A stretch of 64,000 bases of DNA from Rallus limicola. Taxonomy: Eukaryota; Chordata; Aves; Gruiformes; Rallidae. The notes beneath the pieces were generated by a model. That model saw only the letters and a list, made by a program, of their open reading frames with translations, had not been told where the DNA came from and did no database searches. Made by a program: the position numbers and the translations under genes. Where the stretch lies: positions 930,001 through 994,000 of the forward strand of contig JAKCOZ010000083.1 of assembly GCA_022605955.1 (NCBI GenBank). The letters run 5' to 3'. Each line of letters begins with the position of its first letter. Position 1 is the stretch's first letter. Of the stretch, positions 21,845-33,706 are shown piece by piece.

Positions 21845-22636
21845 ATGCCTTTCATGCCTAGCTTCTTTACTTTGGGAGTTATTGCTGGACGTTTAGCATG
21901 TTTTGAACTGCAGTCTGATAGGGCCGAGGAAAGCACCGTAGGAGGTTCCAGGCATGTTCCCTCTTTCCAGGCAAAGGAAAAGGCTGAGAACCAAAGTGAC
22001 AGGGGCTGCTCGTGTGTCATGTTAGGAGGTTTCTGACAAGCTATGCCTTTCAGGCCTAGCTTCTTTACTTTGGGAGTTATTGCTGGACGTTTAGCATGTT
22101 TTGAACTGCAGTCTGCTAGGGCTGAGAAAAGCACCGTAGGAGGTTCCAGGCATGTTCCCTCTTTCCAGGCAAAGGAAAAGGCCTAGAGCCAAAGTGACAG
22201 GGGCTGATCGTGTGTCCTGTTAGGAGGTTTCAGACAAGCTATGCCTTTCAGGCCTAGCTTCTTTACTTTGGGAGTTATTGCTGGACGTTTAGCATGTTTT
22301 GAACTGCAGTCTGCTAGGGCCGAGAAAAGCACCGTAGGAGGTTCCAGGCATGTTCCCTCTTTCCAGGCAAAGGAAAAGGCTGAGAGCCAAAGTGACAGGG
22401 TCTGCTCGTGTGTCCTGTTAGGAGGTTTCAGACAAGCTATGCCTTTCAGGCCTAGCTTCTTTACTTTGGGAGTTATTGCTGGACGTTTAGCATGTTTTGA
22501 ACTGCAGTCTGCTAGGGCCGAGAAAAGCACCGTAGTAGGTTCCAGGCATGTTCCCTCTTTCCAGGCAAAGGAAAAGGCTGAGAGCCAAAGTGACAGGGTC
22601 TGCTCGGGTGTCCTGTTAGGAGGTTTCAGACAAGCT
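21845..22636 (+). repeat. Block 14: four monomers, 'TTCTGACAAG' type
   Basis: It has GATAGGGCCGAGGAAAG and TTTCTGACAAG in monomer 1, then GGCCTAGAGCC and CTGATCG in monomer 2. Monomer 4 has CCGTAGTAGG and CTCGGGTGTCC. Confidence 0.94.
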
Positions 22637-22679
22637 ATGCCTTTCAGGCCTAGCTTGTCTGAAACCTCCTAACAGGACA
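22609..22679. repeat. Palindromic junction 15
   Basis: Canonical arms and centre. The insert is 22637-22683. Confidence 0.97.
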
Positions 22680-22683
22680 AGCT

Positions 22684-24267
22684 ATGCCTTTCATGCCTAG
22701 CTTCTTTACTTTGGGAGTTATTGCTGGACGTTTAGCATGTTTTGAACTGCAGTCTGCTAGGGCCGAGAAAAGCACCGTAGGAGGTTCCAGGCATGTTCCC
22801 TCTTTCAAGGCAAAGGAAAAGGCTGAGAGCCAAAGTGACAGGGTCTGCTCGTGTGTCCTGTTAGGAGGTTTCAGTCAAGCTATGCCTTTCAGGCCTAGCT
22901 TCTTTACTTTGGGAGTTATTGCTGGACGTTTAGCATGTTTTGAACTGCAGTCTGCTAGGGCCGAGAAAAGCACCGTAGGAGGTTCCAGGCATGTTCCCTC
23001 TTTCCAGGCAAAGGAAAAGGCTGAGAGCCAAAGTGACAGGGTCTGCTCGTGTGTCCTGTTAGGAGGTTTCAGACAAGCTATGCCTTTCAGGCCTAGCTTC
23101 TTTACTTTGGGAGTTATTGCTGGACGTTTAGCATGTTTTGAACTGCAGTCTGCTAGGGCCGAGAAAAGCACCGTAGGAGGTTCCAGGCATGTTCCCTCTT
23201 TCCAGGCAAAGGAAAAGGCTGAGAGCCAAAGTGACAGGGTCTGCTCGTGTGTCCTGTTAGGAGGTTTCAGACAAGCTATGCCTTTCAGGCCTAGCTTCTT
23301 TACTTTGGGAGTTATTGCTGGACGTTTAGCATGTTTTGAACTGCAGTCTGCTAGGGCCGAGAAAAGCACCGTAGGAGGTTCCAGGCATGTTCCCTCTTTC
23401 CAGGCAAAGGAAAAGGCTGAGAGCCAAAGTGACAGGGGCTGCTCGTGTGTCCTGTTAGGAGGTTTCAGACAAGCTATGCCTTTCAGGCCTAGCTTCTTTA
23501 CTTTGGGAGTTATTGCTGGACGTTTAGCATGTTTTGAACTGCAGTCTTCTAGGGCCGAGAAAAGCACCGTAGGAGGTTCCAGGCATGTTCCCTCTTTCCA
23601 GGCAAAGGAAAAGGCTGAGAGCCAAAGTGACAGGGGCTGCTCGTGTGTCCTGTTAGGAGCTTTCAGACAAGCTATGCCTTTCAGGCCTAGCTTCTTTACT
23701 TTGGGAGTTATTGCTGGACGTTTAGCATGTTTTGAACTGCAGTCTGCTAGGGCCGAGAAAAGCACCGTAGGAGGTTCCAGGCATGTTCCCTCTTTCCAGG
23801 CAAAGGAAAAGGCTGAGAGCCAAAGTGACAGGGTCTGCTCGTGTGTCCTGTTAGGAGGTTTCAGACAAGCTATGCCTTTCAGGCCTAGCTTCTTTACTTT
23901 GGGAGTTATTGCTGGACGTTTAGCATGTTTTGAACTGCAGTCTGCTAGGGCCGAGAAAAGCACCGTAGGAGGTTCCAGGCATGTTCCCTCTTTCCAGGCA
24001 AAGGAAAAGGCTGAGAGCCAAAGTGACAGGGGCTGCTCGTGTGTCCTGTTAGGAGGTTTCAGACAAGCTATGCCTTTCAGGCCTAGCTTCTTTACTTTGG
24101 GAGTTATTGCTGGACGTTTAGCATGTTTTGAACTGCAGTCTGCTAGGGCCAAGAAAAGCACCGTAGGAGGTTCCAGGCATGTTCCCTCTTTCCAGGCAAA
24201 GGAAAAGGCTGAGAGCCAAAGTGACAGGGTCTGCTCGTGTGTCCTGTTAGGAGGTTTCAGACAAGCT
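22684..24267 (+). repeat. Block 15: eight monomers, 'CAGTCAAG' type
   Basis: The first monomer has TTTCAAGGCAAAGG and TTTCAGTCAAGCT. Monomer 5 has GTCTTCTAGG and GGAGCTTTCAG. The last has G82A. Confidence 0.93.
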
Positions 24268-24310
24268 ATGCCTTTCAGGCCTAGCTTGTCTGAAACCTCC
24301 TAACAGGACA
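24240..24310. repeat. Palindromic junction 16
   Basis: Canonical arms and centre. The insert is 24268-24314. Confidence 0.97.
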
Positions 24311-24314
24311 AGCT

Positions 24315-26294
24315 ATGCCTTTCATGCCTAGCTTCTTTACTTTGGGAGTTATTGCTGGACGTTTAGCATGTTTTGAACTGCAGTCTGCTAGGGCTGAGAA
24401 AAGCACCGTAGGAGGTTCCAGGCATGTTCCCTCTTTCCAGGCAAAGGAAAAGGCCTAGAGCCAAAGTGACAGGGGCTGATCGTGTGTCCTGTTAGGAGGT
24501 TTCAGACAAGCTATGCCTTTCAGGCCTAGCTTCTTTACTTTGGGAGTTATTGCTGGACGTTTAGCATGTTTTGAACTGCAGTCTGCTAGGGCCGAGAAAA
24601 GCACCGTAGGAGGTTCCAGGCATGTTCCCTCTTTCCAGGCAAAGGAAAAGGCTGAGAACCAAAGTGACAGGGGCTGCTCGTGTGTCATGTTAGGAGGTTT
24701 CAGACAAGCTATGCCTTTCAGGCCTAGCTTCTTTACTTTGGGAGTTATTGCTGGACGTTTAGCATGTTTTGAACTGCAGTCTGCTAGGGCCGAGAAAAGC
24801 ACCGTAGGAGGTTCCAGGCATGTTCCCTCTTTCCAGGCAAAGGAAAAGGCTGAGAGCCAAAGTGACAGGGGCTGCTCGTGTGTCCTGTTAGGAGGTTTCA
24901 GACAAGCTATGCCTTTCAGGCCTAGCTTCTTTACTTTGGGAGTTATTGCTGGACGTTTAGCATGTTTTGAACTGCAGTCTGCTAGGGCCAAGAAAAGCAC
25001 CGTAGGAGGTTCCAGGCATGTTCCCTCTTTCCAGGCAAAGGAAAAGGCTGAGAGCCAAAGTGACAGGGGCTGCTCGTGTGTCCTGTTAGGAGGTTTCAGA
25101 CAAGCTATGCCTTTCAGGCCTAGCTTCTTTACTTTGGGAGTTATTGCTGGACGTTTAGCATGTTTTGAACTGCAGTCTGCTAGGGCCGAGAAAAGCACCG
25201 TAGGAGGTTCCAGGCATGTTCCCACTTTCCAGGCAAAGGAAAAGGCTGAGAACCAAAGTGACAGGGGCTGCTCGTGTGTCATGTTAGGAGGTTTCAGACA
25301 AGCTATGCCTTTCAGGCCTAGCTTCTTTACTTTGGGAGTTATTGCTGGACGTTTAGCATGTTTTGAACTGCAGTCTGCTAGGGCCGAGAAAAGCACCGTA
25401 GGAGGTTCCAGGCATGTTCCCTCTTTCCAGGCAAAGGAAAAGGCTGAGAGACAAAGTGACAGGGGCTGCTCGTGTGTCCTGTTAGGAGGTTTCAGACAAG
25501 CTATGCCTTTCAGGCCTAGCTTCTTTACTTTGGGAGTTATTGCTGGACGTTTAGCATGTTTTGAACTGCAGTCTGCTAGGGCCGAGAAAAGCACCGTAGG
25601 AGGTTCCAGGCATGTTCCCTCTTTCCAGGCAAAGGAAAAGGCTGAGAACCAAAGTGACAGGGGCTGCTCGTGTGTCCTGTTAGGAGGTTTCAGACAAGCT
25701 ATGCCTTTCAGGCCTAGCTTCTTTACTTTGGGAGTTATTGCTGGACGTTTAGCATGTTTTGAACTGCAGTATGCTAGGGCCGAGAAAAGCACCCTAGGAG
25801 GTTCCAGGCATGTTCCCTCTTTCCAGGCAAAGGAAAAGGCTGAGAACCAAAGTGACAGGGGCTGCTCGTGTGTCATGTTAGGAGGTTTCAGACAAGCTAT
25901 GCCTTTCAGGCCTAGCTTCTTTACTTTGGGAGTTATTGCTGGACGTTTAGCATGTTTTGAACTGCAGTCTGCTAGGGCCGAGAAAAGCACCGTAGGAGGT
26001 TCCAGGCATGTTCCCTCTTTCCAGGCAAAGGAAAAGGCTGAGAACCAAAGTGACAGGGGCTGCTCGTTTGTCCTGTTAGGAGGTTTCAGACAAGCTATGC
26101 CTTTCATGCCTAGCTTCTTTACTTTGGGAGTTATTGCTGGACGTTTAGCATGTTTTGAACTGCAGTCTGCTAGGGCCGAGAAAAGCACCGTAGGAGGTTC
26201 CAGGCATGTTCCCTCTTTCCAGGCAAAGGAAAAGGCTGAGAGCCAAAGTGACAGGGTCTGCTCGGGTGTCCTGTTAGGAGGTTTCAGACAAGCT
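24315..26294 (+). repeat. Block 16: ten monomers, begins with a hybrid monomer
   Basis: The first monomer joins the G11T start of a first-position monomer to the C81T, GGCCTAGAGCC and CTGATCG of a second-position monomer, as if one 198-bp unit was removed by exchange between monomers 1 and 2 of a 'TTCTGACAAG' block. Later markers include GTTCCCACTTTCC (4), GAGAGACAAAG (5), CAGTATGCTAGG with CACCCTAGG (7) and CTCGTTTGTCC (9). Monomer 10 has G11T. Confidence 0.92.
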
Positions 26295-26337
26295 ATGCCT
26301 TTCAGGCCTAGCTTGTCTGAAACCTCCTAACAGGACA
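26267..26337. repeat. Palindromic junction 17
   Basis: Canonical arms and centre. The insert is 26295-26341. Confidence 0.97.
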
Positions 26338-26341
26338 AGCT

Positions 26342-27133
26342 ATGCCTTTCATGCCTAGCTTCTTTACTTTGGGAGTTATTGCTGGACGTTTAGCATGTTT
26401 TGAACTGCAGTCTGCTAGGGCCGAGAAAAGCACCGTAGGAGGTTCCAGGCATGTTCCCTCTTTCCAGGCAAAGGAAAAGGCTGAGAGCCAAAGTGACAGG
26501 GGCTGCTCGTGTGTCCTGTTAGGAGGTTTCAGACAAGCTATGCCTTTCAGGCCTAGCTTCTTTACTTTGGGAGTTATTGCTGGACGTTTAGCATGTTTTG
26601 AACTGCAGTCTGCTAGGGCCGAGAAAAGCACCGTAGGAGGTTCCAGGCATGTTCCCTCTTTCCAGGCAAAGGAAAAGGCTGAGAACCAAAGTGACAGGGG
26701 CTGCTCGTGTGTCATGTTAGGAGGTTTCAGACAAGCTATGCCTTTCAGGCCTAGCTTCTTTACTTTGGGAGTTATTGCTGGACGTTTAGCATGTTTTGAA
26801 CTGCAGTCTGCTAGGGCTGAGAAAAGCACCGTAGGAGGTTCCAGGCATGTTCCCTCTTTCCAGGCAAAGGAAAAGGCTGAGAACCAAAGTGACAGGGGCT
26901 GCTCGTGTGTCCTGTTAGGAGGTTTCAGACAAGCTATGCCTTTCAGGCCTAGCTTCTTTACTTTGGGAGTTATTGCTGGACGTTTAGCATGTTTTGAACT
27001 GCAGTCTGCTAGGGCCGAGAAAAGCACCGTAGGAGGTTCCAGGCATGTTCCCTCTTTCCAGGCAAAGGAAAAGGCTGAGAGCCAAAGTGACAGGGGCTGC
27101 TCGTGTGTCCTGTTAGGAGGTTTCAGACAAGCT
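26342..27133 (+). repeat. Block 17: four monomers
   Basis: The monomers are G146/G161; A146/A175; C81T with A146; and G146/G161. It lacks the CTCGTTTG and CTCGGGTG changes of the next four-monomer block. Confidence 0.93.
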
Positions 27134-27176
27134 ATGCCTTTCAGGCCTAGCTTGTCTGAAACCTCCTAACAGGACA
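27106..27176. repeat. Palindromic junction 18
   Basis: Canonical arms and centre. The insert is 27134-27180. It lies just left of the 3263-bp duplication. Confidence 0.97.
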
Positions 27177-27944
27177 AGCTATGCCTTTCATGCCTAGCTT
27201 CTTTACTTTGGGAGTTATTGCTGGACGTTTAGCATGTTTTGAACTGCAGTCTGCTAGGGCCGAGAAAAGCACCGTAGGAGGTTCCAGGCATGTTCCCTCT
27301 TTCCAGGCAAAGGAAAAGGCTGAGAGCCAAAGTGACAGGGGCTGCTCGTGTGTCCTGTTAGGAGGTTTCAGACAAGCTATGCCTTTCAGGCCTAGCTTCT
27401 TTACTTTGGGAGTTATTGCTGGACGTTTAGCATGTTTTGAACTGCAGTCTGCTAGGGCCGAGAAAAGCACCGTAGGAGGTTCCAGGCATGTTCCCTCTTT
27501 CCAGGCAAAGGAAAAGGCTGAGAACCAAAGTGACAGGGGCTGCTCGTGTGTCATGTTAGGAGGTTTCAGACAAGCTATGCCTTTCAGGCCTAGCTTCTTT
27601 ACTTTGGGAGTTATTGCTGGACGTTTAGCATGTTTTGAACTGCAGTCTGCTAGGGCCGAGAAAAGCACCGTAGGAGGTTCCAGGCATGTTCCCTCTTTCC
27701 AGGCAAAGGAAAAGGCTGAGAACCAAAGTGACAGGGGCTGCTCGTTTGTCCTGTTAGGAGGTTTCAGACAAGCTATGCCTTTCATGCCTAGCTTCTTTAC
27801 TTTGGGAGTTATTGCTGGACGTTTAGCATGTTTTGAACTGCAGTCTGCTAGGGCCGAGAAAAGCACCGTAGGAGGTTCCAGGCATGTTCCCTCTTTCCAG
27901 GCAAAGGAAAAGGCTGAGAGCCAAAGTGACAGGGTCTGCTCGGG

Positions 27945-28015
27945 TGTCCTGTTAGGAGGTTTCAGACAAGCTATGCCTTTCAGGCCTAGCTTGTCTGAAA
28001 CCTCCTAACAGGACA
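27945..28015. repeat. Palindromic junction 19
   Basis: Canonical arms and centre. The insert is 27973-28019, inside duplication copy 1. Its partner is junction 21. Confidence 0.97.
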
Positions 28016-30368
28016 AGCTATGCCTTTCATGCCTAGCTTCTTTACTTTGGGAGTTATTGCTGGACGTTTAGCATGTTTTGAACTGCAGTCTGCTAGGGCC
28101 GAGAAAAGCACCGTAGGAGGTTCCAGGCATGTTCCCTCTTTCCAGGCAAAGGAAAAGGCTGAGAGCCAAAGTGACAGGGGCTGCTCGTGTGTCCTGTTAG
28201 GAGGTTTCAGACAAGCTATGCCTTTCAGGCCTAGCTTCTTTACTTTGGGAGTTATTGCTGGACGTTTAGCATGTTTTGAACTGCAGTCTGCTAGGGCCGA
28301 GAAAAGCACCGTAGGAGGTTCCAGGCATGTTCCCTCTTTCCAGGCAAAGGAAAAGGCTGAGAACCAAAGTGACAGGGGCTGCTCGTGTGTCATGTTAGGA
28401 GGTTTCAGACAAGCTATGCCTTTCAGGCCTAGCTTCTTTACTTTGGGAGTTATTGCTGGACGTTTAGCAAGTTTTGAACTGCAGTCTGCTAGGCCCGAGA
28501 AAAGCACCGTAGGAGGTTCCAGGCATGTTCCCTCTTTCCAGGCAAAGGAAAAGGCTGAGAACCAAAGTGACAGGGGCTGCTCGTGTGTCCTGTTAGGAGG
28601 TTTCAGACAAGCTATGCCTTTCAGGCCTAGCTTCTTTACTTTGGGAGTTATTGCTGGACGTTTAGCATGTTTTGAACTGCAGTCTGCTAGGGCCGAGAAA
28701 AGCACCGTAGGAGGTTCCAGGCATGTTCCCTCTTTCCAGGCAAAGGAAAAGGCTGAGAGCCAAAGTGACAGGGGCTGCTCGTGTGTCCTGTTAGGAGGTT
28801 TCAGACAAGCTATGCCTTTCAGGCCTAGCTTCTTTACTTTGGGAGTTATTGCTGGACGTTTAGCATGTTTTGAACTGCAGTCTGCTAGGGCCGAGAAAAG
28901 CACCGTAGGAGGTTCCAGGCATGTTCCCTCTTTCCAGGCAAAGGAAAAGGCTGAGAGCCAAAGTGACAGGGGCTGCTCGTGTGTCCTGTTAGGAGGTTTC
29001 AGACAAGCTATGCCTTTCAGGCCTAGCTTCTTTACTTTGGGAGTTATTGCTGGACGTTTAGCATGTTTTGAGCTGCAGTCTGCTAGGGCCGAGAAAAGCA
29101 CCGTAGGAGGTTCCAGGCATGTTCCCACTTTCCAGGCAAAGGAAAAGGCTGAGAACCAAAGTGACAGGGGCTGCTCGTGTGTCATGTTAGGAGGTTTCAG
29201 ACAAGCTATGCCTTTCAGGCCTAGCTTCTTTACTTTGGGAGTTATTGCTGGACGTTTAGCATGTTTTGAACTGCAGTCTGCTAGGGCTGAGAAAAGCACC
29301 GTAGGAGGTTCCAGGCATGTTCCCTCTTTCCAGGCAAAGGAAAAGGCTGAGAGACAAAGTGACAGGGGCTGCTCGTGTGTCCTGTTAGGAGGTTTCAGAC
29401 AAGCTACGCCTTTCAGGCCTAGCTTCTTTACTTTGGGAGTTATTGCTGTACGTTTAGCATGTTTTGAACTGCAGTCTGCTAGGGCCGAGAAAAGCACCGT
29501 AGGAGGTTCCAGGCATGTTCCCTCTTTCCAGGCAAAGGAAAAGGCTGAGAACCAAAGTGACAGGGGCTGCTCGTGTGTCCTGTTAGGAGGTTTCAGACAA
29601 GCTATGCCTTTCAGGCCTAGCTTCTTTACTTTGGGAGTTATTGCTGGACGTTTAGCATGTTTTGAACTGCAGTCTGCTAGGGCCGAGAAAAGCACCCTAG
29701 GAGGTTCCAGGCATGTTCCCTCTTTCCAGGCAAAGGAAAAGGCTGAGAGCCAAAGTGACAGGGGCTGCTCGTGTGTCCTGTTAGGAGGTTTCAGACAAGC
29801 TATGCCTTTCAGGCCTAGCTTCTTTACTTTGGGAGTTATTGCTGGACGTTTAGCATGTTTTGAACTGCAGTCTGCTAGGGCCGAGAAAAGCACCGTAGGA
29901 GGTTCCAGGCATGTTCCCTCTTTCCAGGCAAAGGAAAAGGCTGAGAACCAAAGTGACAGGGGCTGCTCGTGTGTCATGTTAGGAGGTTTCAGACAAGCTA
30001 TGCCTTTCAGGCCTAGCTTCTTTACTTTGGGAGTTATTGCTGGACGTTTAGCATGTTTTGAACTGCAGTCTGCTAGGGCCGAGAAAAGCACCGTAGGAGG
30101 TTCCAGGCATGTTCCCTCTTTCCAGGCAAAGGAAAATGGCTGAGAACCAAAGTGACAGGGGCTGCTCGTTTGTCCTGTTAGGAGGTTTCAGACAAGCTAT
30201 GCCTTTCAGGCCTAGCTTCTTTACTTTGGGAGTTATTGCTGGACGTTTAGCATGTTTTGAACTGCAGTCTGCTAGGGCCGAGAAAAGCAAAGTAGGAGGT
30301 TCCAGGCATGTTCCCTCTTTCCAGGCAAAGGAAAAGGCTGAGAGCCAAAGTGACAGGGTCTGCTCGGG

Positions 30369-30439
30369 TGTCCTGTTAGGAGGTTTCAGACAAGCTATGC
30401 CTTTCAGGCCTAGCTTGTCTGAAACCTCCTAACAGGACA
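30369..30439. repeat. Palindromic junction 20
   Basis: Canonical arms and centre. The insert is 30397-30443, closing duplication copy 1. Its partner is junction 22. Confidence 0.97.
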
Positions 30440-31207
30440 AGCTATGCCTTTCATGCCTAGCTTCTTTACTTTGGGAGTTATTGCTGGACGTTTAGCATGT
30501 TTTGAACTGCAGTCTGCTAGGGCCGAGAAAAGCACCGTAGGAGGTTCCAGGCATGTTCCCTCTTTCCAGGCAAAGGAAAAGGCTGAGAGCCAAAGTGACA
30601 GGGGCTGCTCGTGTGTCCTGTTAGGAGGTTTCAGACAAGCTATGCCTTTCAGGCCTAGCTTCTTTACTTTGGGAGTTATTGCTGGACGTTTAGCATGTTT
30701 TGAACTGCAGTCTGCTAGGGCCGAGAAAAGCACCGTAGGAGGTTCCAGGCATGTTCCCTCTTTCCAGGCAAAGGAAAAGGCTGAGAACCAAAGTGACAGG
30801 GGCTGCTCGTGTGTCATGTTAGGAGGTTTCAGACAAGCTATGCCTTTCAGGCCTAGCTTCTTTACTTTGGGAGTTATTGCTGGACGTTTAGCATGTTTTG
30901 AACTGCAGTCTGCTAGGGCCGAGAAAAGCACCGTAGGAGGTTCCAGGCATGTTCCCTCTTTCCAGGCAAAGGAAAAGGCTGAGAACCAAAGTGACAGGGG
31001 CTGCTCGTTTGTCCTGTTAGGAGGTTTCAGACAAGCTATGCCTTTCATGCCTAGCTTCTTTACTTTGGGAGTTATTGCTGGACGTTTAGCATGTTTTGAA
31101 CTGCAGTCTGCTAGGGCCGAGAAAAGCACCGTAGGAGGTTCCAGGCATGTTCCCTCTTTCCAGGCAAAGGAAAAGGCTGAGAGCCAAAGTGACAGGGTCT
31201 GCTCGGG

Positions 31208-31278
31208 TGTCCTGTTAGGAGGTTTCAGACAAGCTATGCCTTTCAGGCCTAGCTTGTCTGAAACCTCCTAACAGGACA
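31208..31278. repeat. Palindromic junction 21
   Basis: Canonical arms and centre. The insert is 31236-31282. Confidence 0.97.
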
Positions 31279-33631
31279 AGCTATGCCTTTCATGCCTAGC
31301 TTCTTTACTTTGGGAGTTATTGCTGGACGTTTAGCATGTTTTGAACTGCAGTCTGCTAGGGCCGAGAAAAGCACCGTAGGAGGTTCCAGGCATGTTCCCT
31401 CTTTCCAGGCAAAGGTAAAGGCTGAGAGCCAAAGTGACAGGGGCTGCTCGTGTGTCCTGTTAGGAGGTTTCAGACAAGCTATGCCTTTCAGGCCTAGCTT
31501 CTTTACTTTGGGAGTTATTGCTGGACGTTTAGCATGTTTTGAACTGCAGTCTGCTAGGGCCGAGAAAAGCACCGTAGGAGGTTCCAGGCATGTTCCCTCT
31601 TTCCAGGCAAAGGAAAAGGCTGAGAACCAAAGTGACAGGGGCTGCTCGTGTGTCATGTTAGGAGGTTTCAGACAAGCTATGCCTTTCAGGCCTAGCTTCT
31701 TTACTTTGGGAGTTATTGCTGGACGTTTAGCAAGTTTTGAACTGCAGTCTGCTAGGCCCGAGAAAAGCACCGTAGGAGGTTCCAGGCATGTTCCCTCTTT
31801 CCAGGCAAAGGAAAAGGCTGAGAACCAAAGTGACAGGGGCTGCTCGTGTGTCCTGTTAGGAGGTTTCAGACAAGCTATGCCTTTCAGGCCTAGCTTCTTT
31901 ACTTTGGGAGTTATTGCTGGACGTTTAGCATGTTTTGAACTGCAGTCTGCTAGGGCCGAGAAAAGCACCGTAGGAGGTTCCAGGCATGTTCCCTCTTTCC
32001 AGGCAAAGGAAAAGGCTGAGAGCCAAAGTGACAGGGGCTGCTCGTGTGTCCTGTTAGGAGGTTTCAGACAAGCTATGCCTTTCAGGCCTAGCTTCTTTAC
32101 TTTGGGAGTTATTGCTGGACGTTTAGCATGTTTTGAACTGCAGTCTGCTAGGGCCGAGAAAAGCACCGTAGGAGGTTCCAGGCATGTTCCCTCTTTCCAG
32201 GCAAAGGAAAAGGCTGAGAGCCAAAGTGACAGGGGCTGCTCGTGTGTCCTGTTAGGAGGTTTCAGACAAGCTATGCCTTTCAGGCCTAGCTTCTTTACTT
32301 TGGGAGTTATTGCTGGACGTTTAGCATGTTTTGAGCTGCAGTCTGCTAGGGCCGAGAAAAGCACCGTAGGAGGTTCCAGGCATGTTCCCACTTTCCAGGC
32401 AAAGGAAAAGGCTGAGAACCAAAGTGACAGGGGCTGCTCGTGTGTCATGTTAGGAGGTTTCAGACAAGCTATGCCTTTCAGGCCTAGCTTCTTTACTTTG
32501 GGAGTTATTGCTGGACGTTTAGCATGTTTTGAACTGCAGTCTGCTAGGGCTGAGAAAAGCACCGTAGGAGGTTCCAGGCATGTTCCCTCTTTCCAGGCAA
32601 AGGAAAAGGCTGAGAGACAAAGTGACAGGGGCTGCTCGTGTGTCCTGTTAGGAGGTTTCAGACAAGCTACGCCTTTCAGGCCTAGCTTCTTTACTTTGGG
32701 AGTTATTGCTGGACGTTTAGCATGTTTTGAACTGCAGTCTGCTAGGGCCGAGAAAAGCACCGTAGGAGGTTCCAGGCATGTTCCCTCTTTCCAGGCAAAG
32801 GAAAAGGCTGAGAACCAAAGTGACAGGGGCTGCTCGTGTGTCCTGTTAGGAGGTTTCAGACAAGCTATGCCTTTCAGGCCTAGCTTCTTTACTTTGGGAG
32901 TTATTGCTGGACGTTTAGCATGTTTTGAACTGCAGTCTGCTAGGGCCGAGAAAAGCACCCTAGGAGGTTCCAGGCATGTTCCCTCTTTCCAGGCAAAGGA
33001 AAAGGCTGAGAGCCAAAGTGACAGGGGCTGCTCGTGTGTCCTGTTAGGAGGTTTCAGACAAGCTATGCCTTTCAGGCCTAGCTTCTTTACTTTGGGAGTT
33101 ATTGCTGGACGTTTAGCATGTTTTGAACTGCAGTCTGCTAGGGCCGAGAAAAGCACCGTAGGAGGTTCCAGGCATGTTCCCTCTTTCCAGGCAAAGGAAA
33201 AGGCTGAGAACCAAAGTGACAGGGGCTGCTCGTGTGTCATGTTAGGAGGTTTCAGACAAGCTATGCCTTTCAGGCCTAGCTTCTTTACTTTGGGAGTTAT
33301 TGCTGGACGTTTAGCATGTTTTGAACTGCAGTCTGCTAGGGCCGAGAAAAGCACCGTAGGAGGTTCCAGGCATGTTCCCTCTTTCCAGGCAAAGGAAAAT
33401 GGCTGAGAACCAAAGTGACAGGGGCTGCTCGTTTGTCCTGTTAGGAGGTTTCAGACAAGCTATGCCTTTCAGGCCTAGCTTCTTTACTTTGGGAGTTATT
33501 GCTGGACGTTTAGCATGTTTTGAACTGCAGTCTGCTAGGGCCGAGAAAAGCAAAGTAGGAGGTTCCAGGCATGTTCCCTCTTTCCAGGCAAAGGAAAAGG
33601 CTGAGAGCCAAAGTGACAGGGTCTGCTCGGG

Positions 33632-33702
33632 TGTCCTGTTAGGAGGTTTCAGACAAGCTATGCCTTTTAGGCCTAGCTTGTCTGAAACCTCCTAACAGGA
33701 CA
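33632..33702. repeat. Palindromic junction 22, centre substitution
   Basis: The centre reads ATGCCTTTTAGGCCT, with the middle ttc changed to ttt (T at 33668). The arms are intact. The insert is 33660-33706. Partner junction 20 has the usual centre. Confidence 0.96.
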
Positions 33703-33706
33703 AGCT

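Larger units (their letters stand above)
27181..30443 (+). repeat. 3263-bp segmental tandem duplication, copy 1
   Basis: The unit is block 18 (four monomers, 27181-27972), junction 19, block 19 (12 monomers plus one base, 28020-30396) and junction 20. Rare markers fall exactly 3263 bp apart in the two copies: the +1 T in GGAAAATGGC (30137 and 33400), TTTGAGCTGCAG (29071 and 32334), and C81T near 29287 and 32550. TAGCAAGTTTTG, AGCTACGCC and AAAAGCAAAGTAGG are shared too. Private to this copy is GCTGTACG (T at 29449). Confidence 0.95.
30444..33706 (+). repeat. 3263-bp segmental tandem duplication, copy 2
   Basis: The unit is block 20 (four monomers, 30444-31235), junction 21, block 21 (12 monomers plus one base, 31283-33659) and junction 22. 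Differences from copy 1 that I could find are AAAGGTAAAGG (T at 31416), G at 32712, and T at 33668 inside the centre of junction 22. Three changes in 3263 bp mean a recent event. Confidence 0.95.

Noticed and set aside
30109..30432. Frameshifted monomers (30137, 33400, 39429, 42636, 43581) as pseudogene lesions
   Set aside because: There is no gene to be broken. They are simple indels in satellite DNA, and the pair at 30137/33400 is one event copied by duplication.
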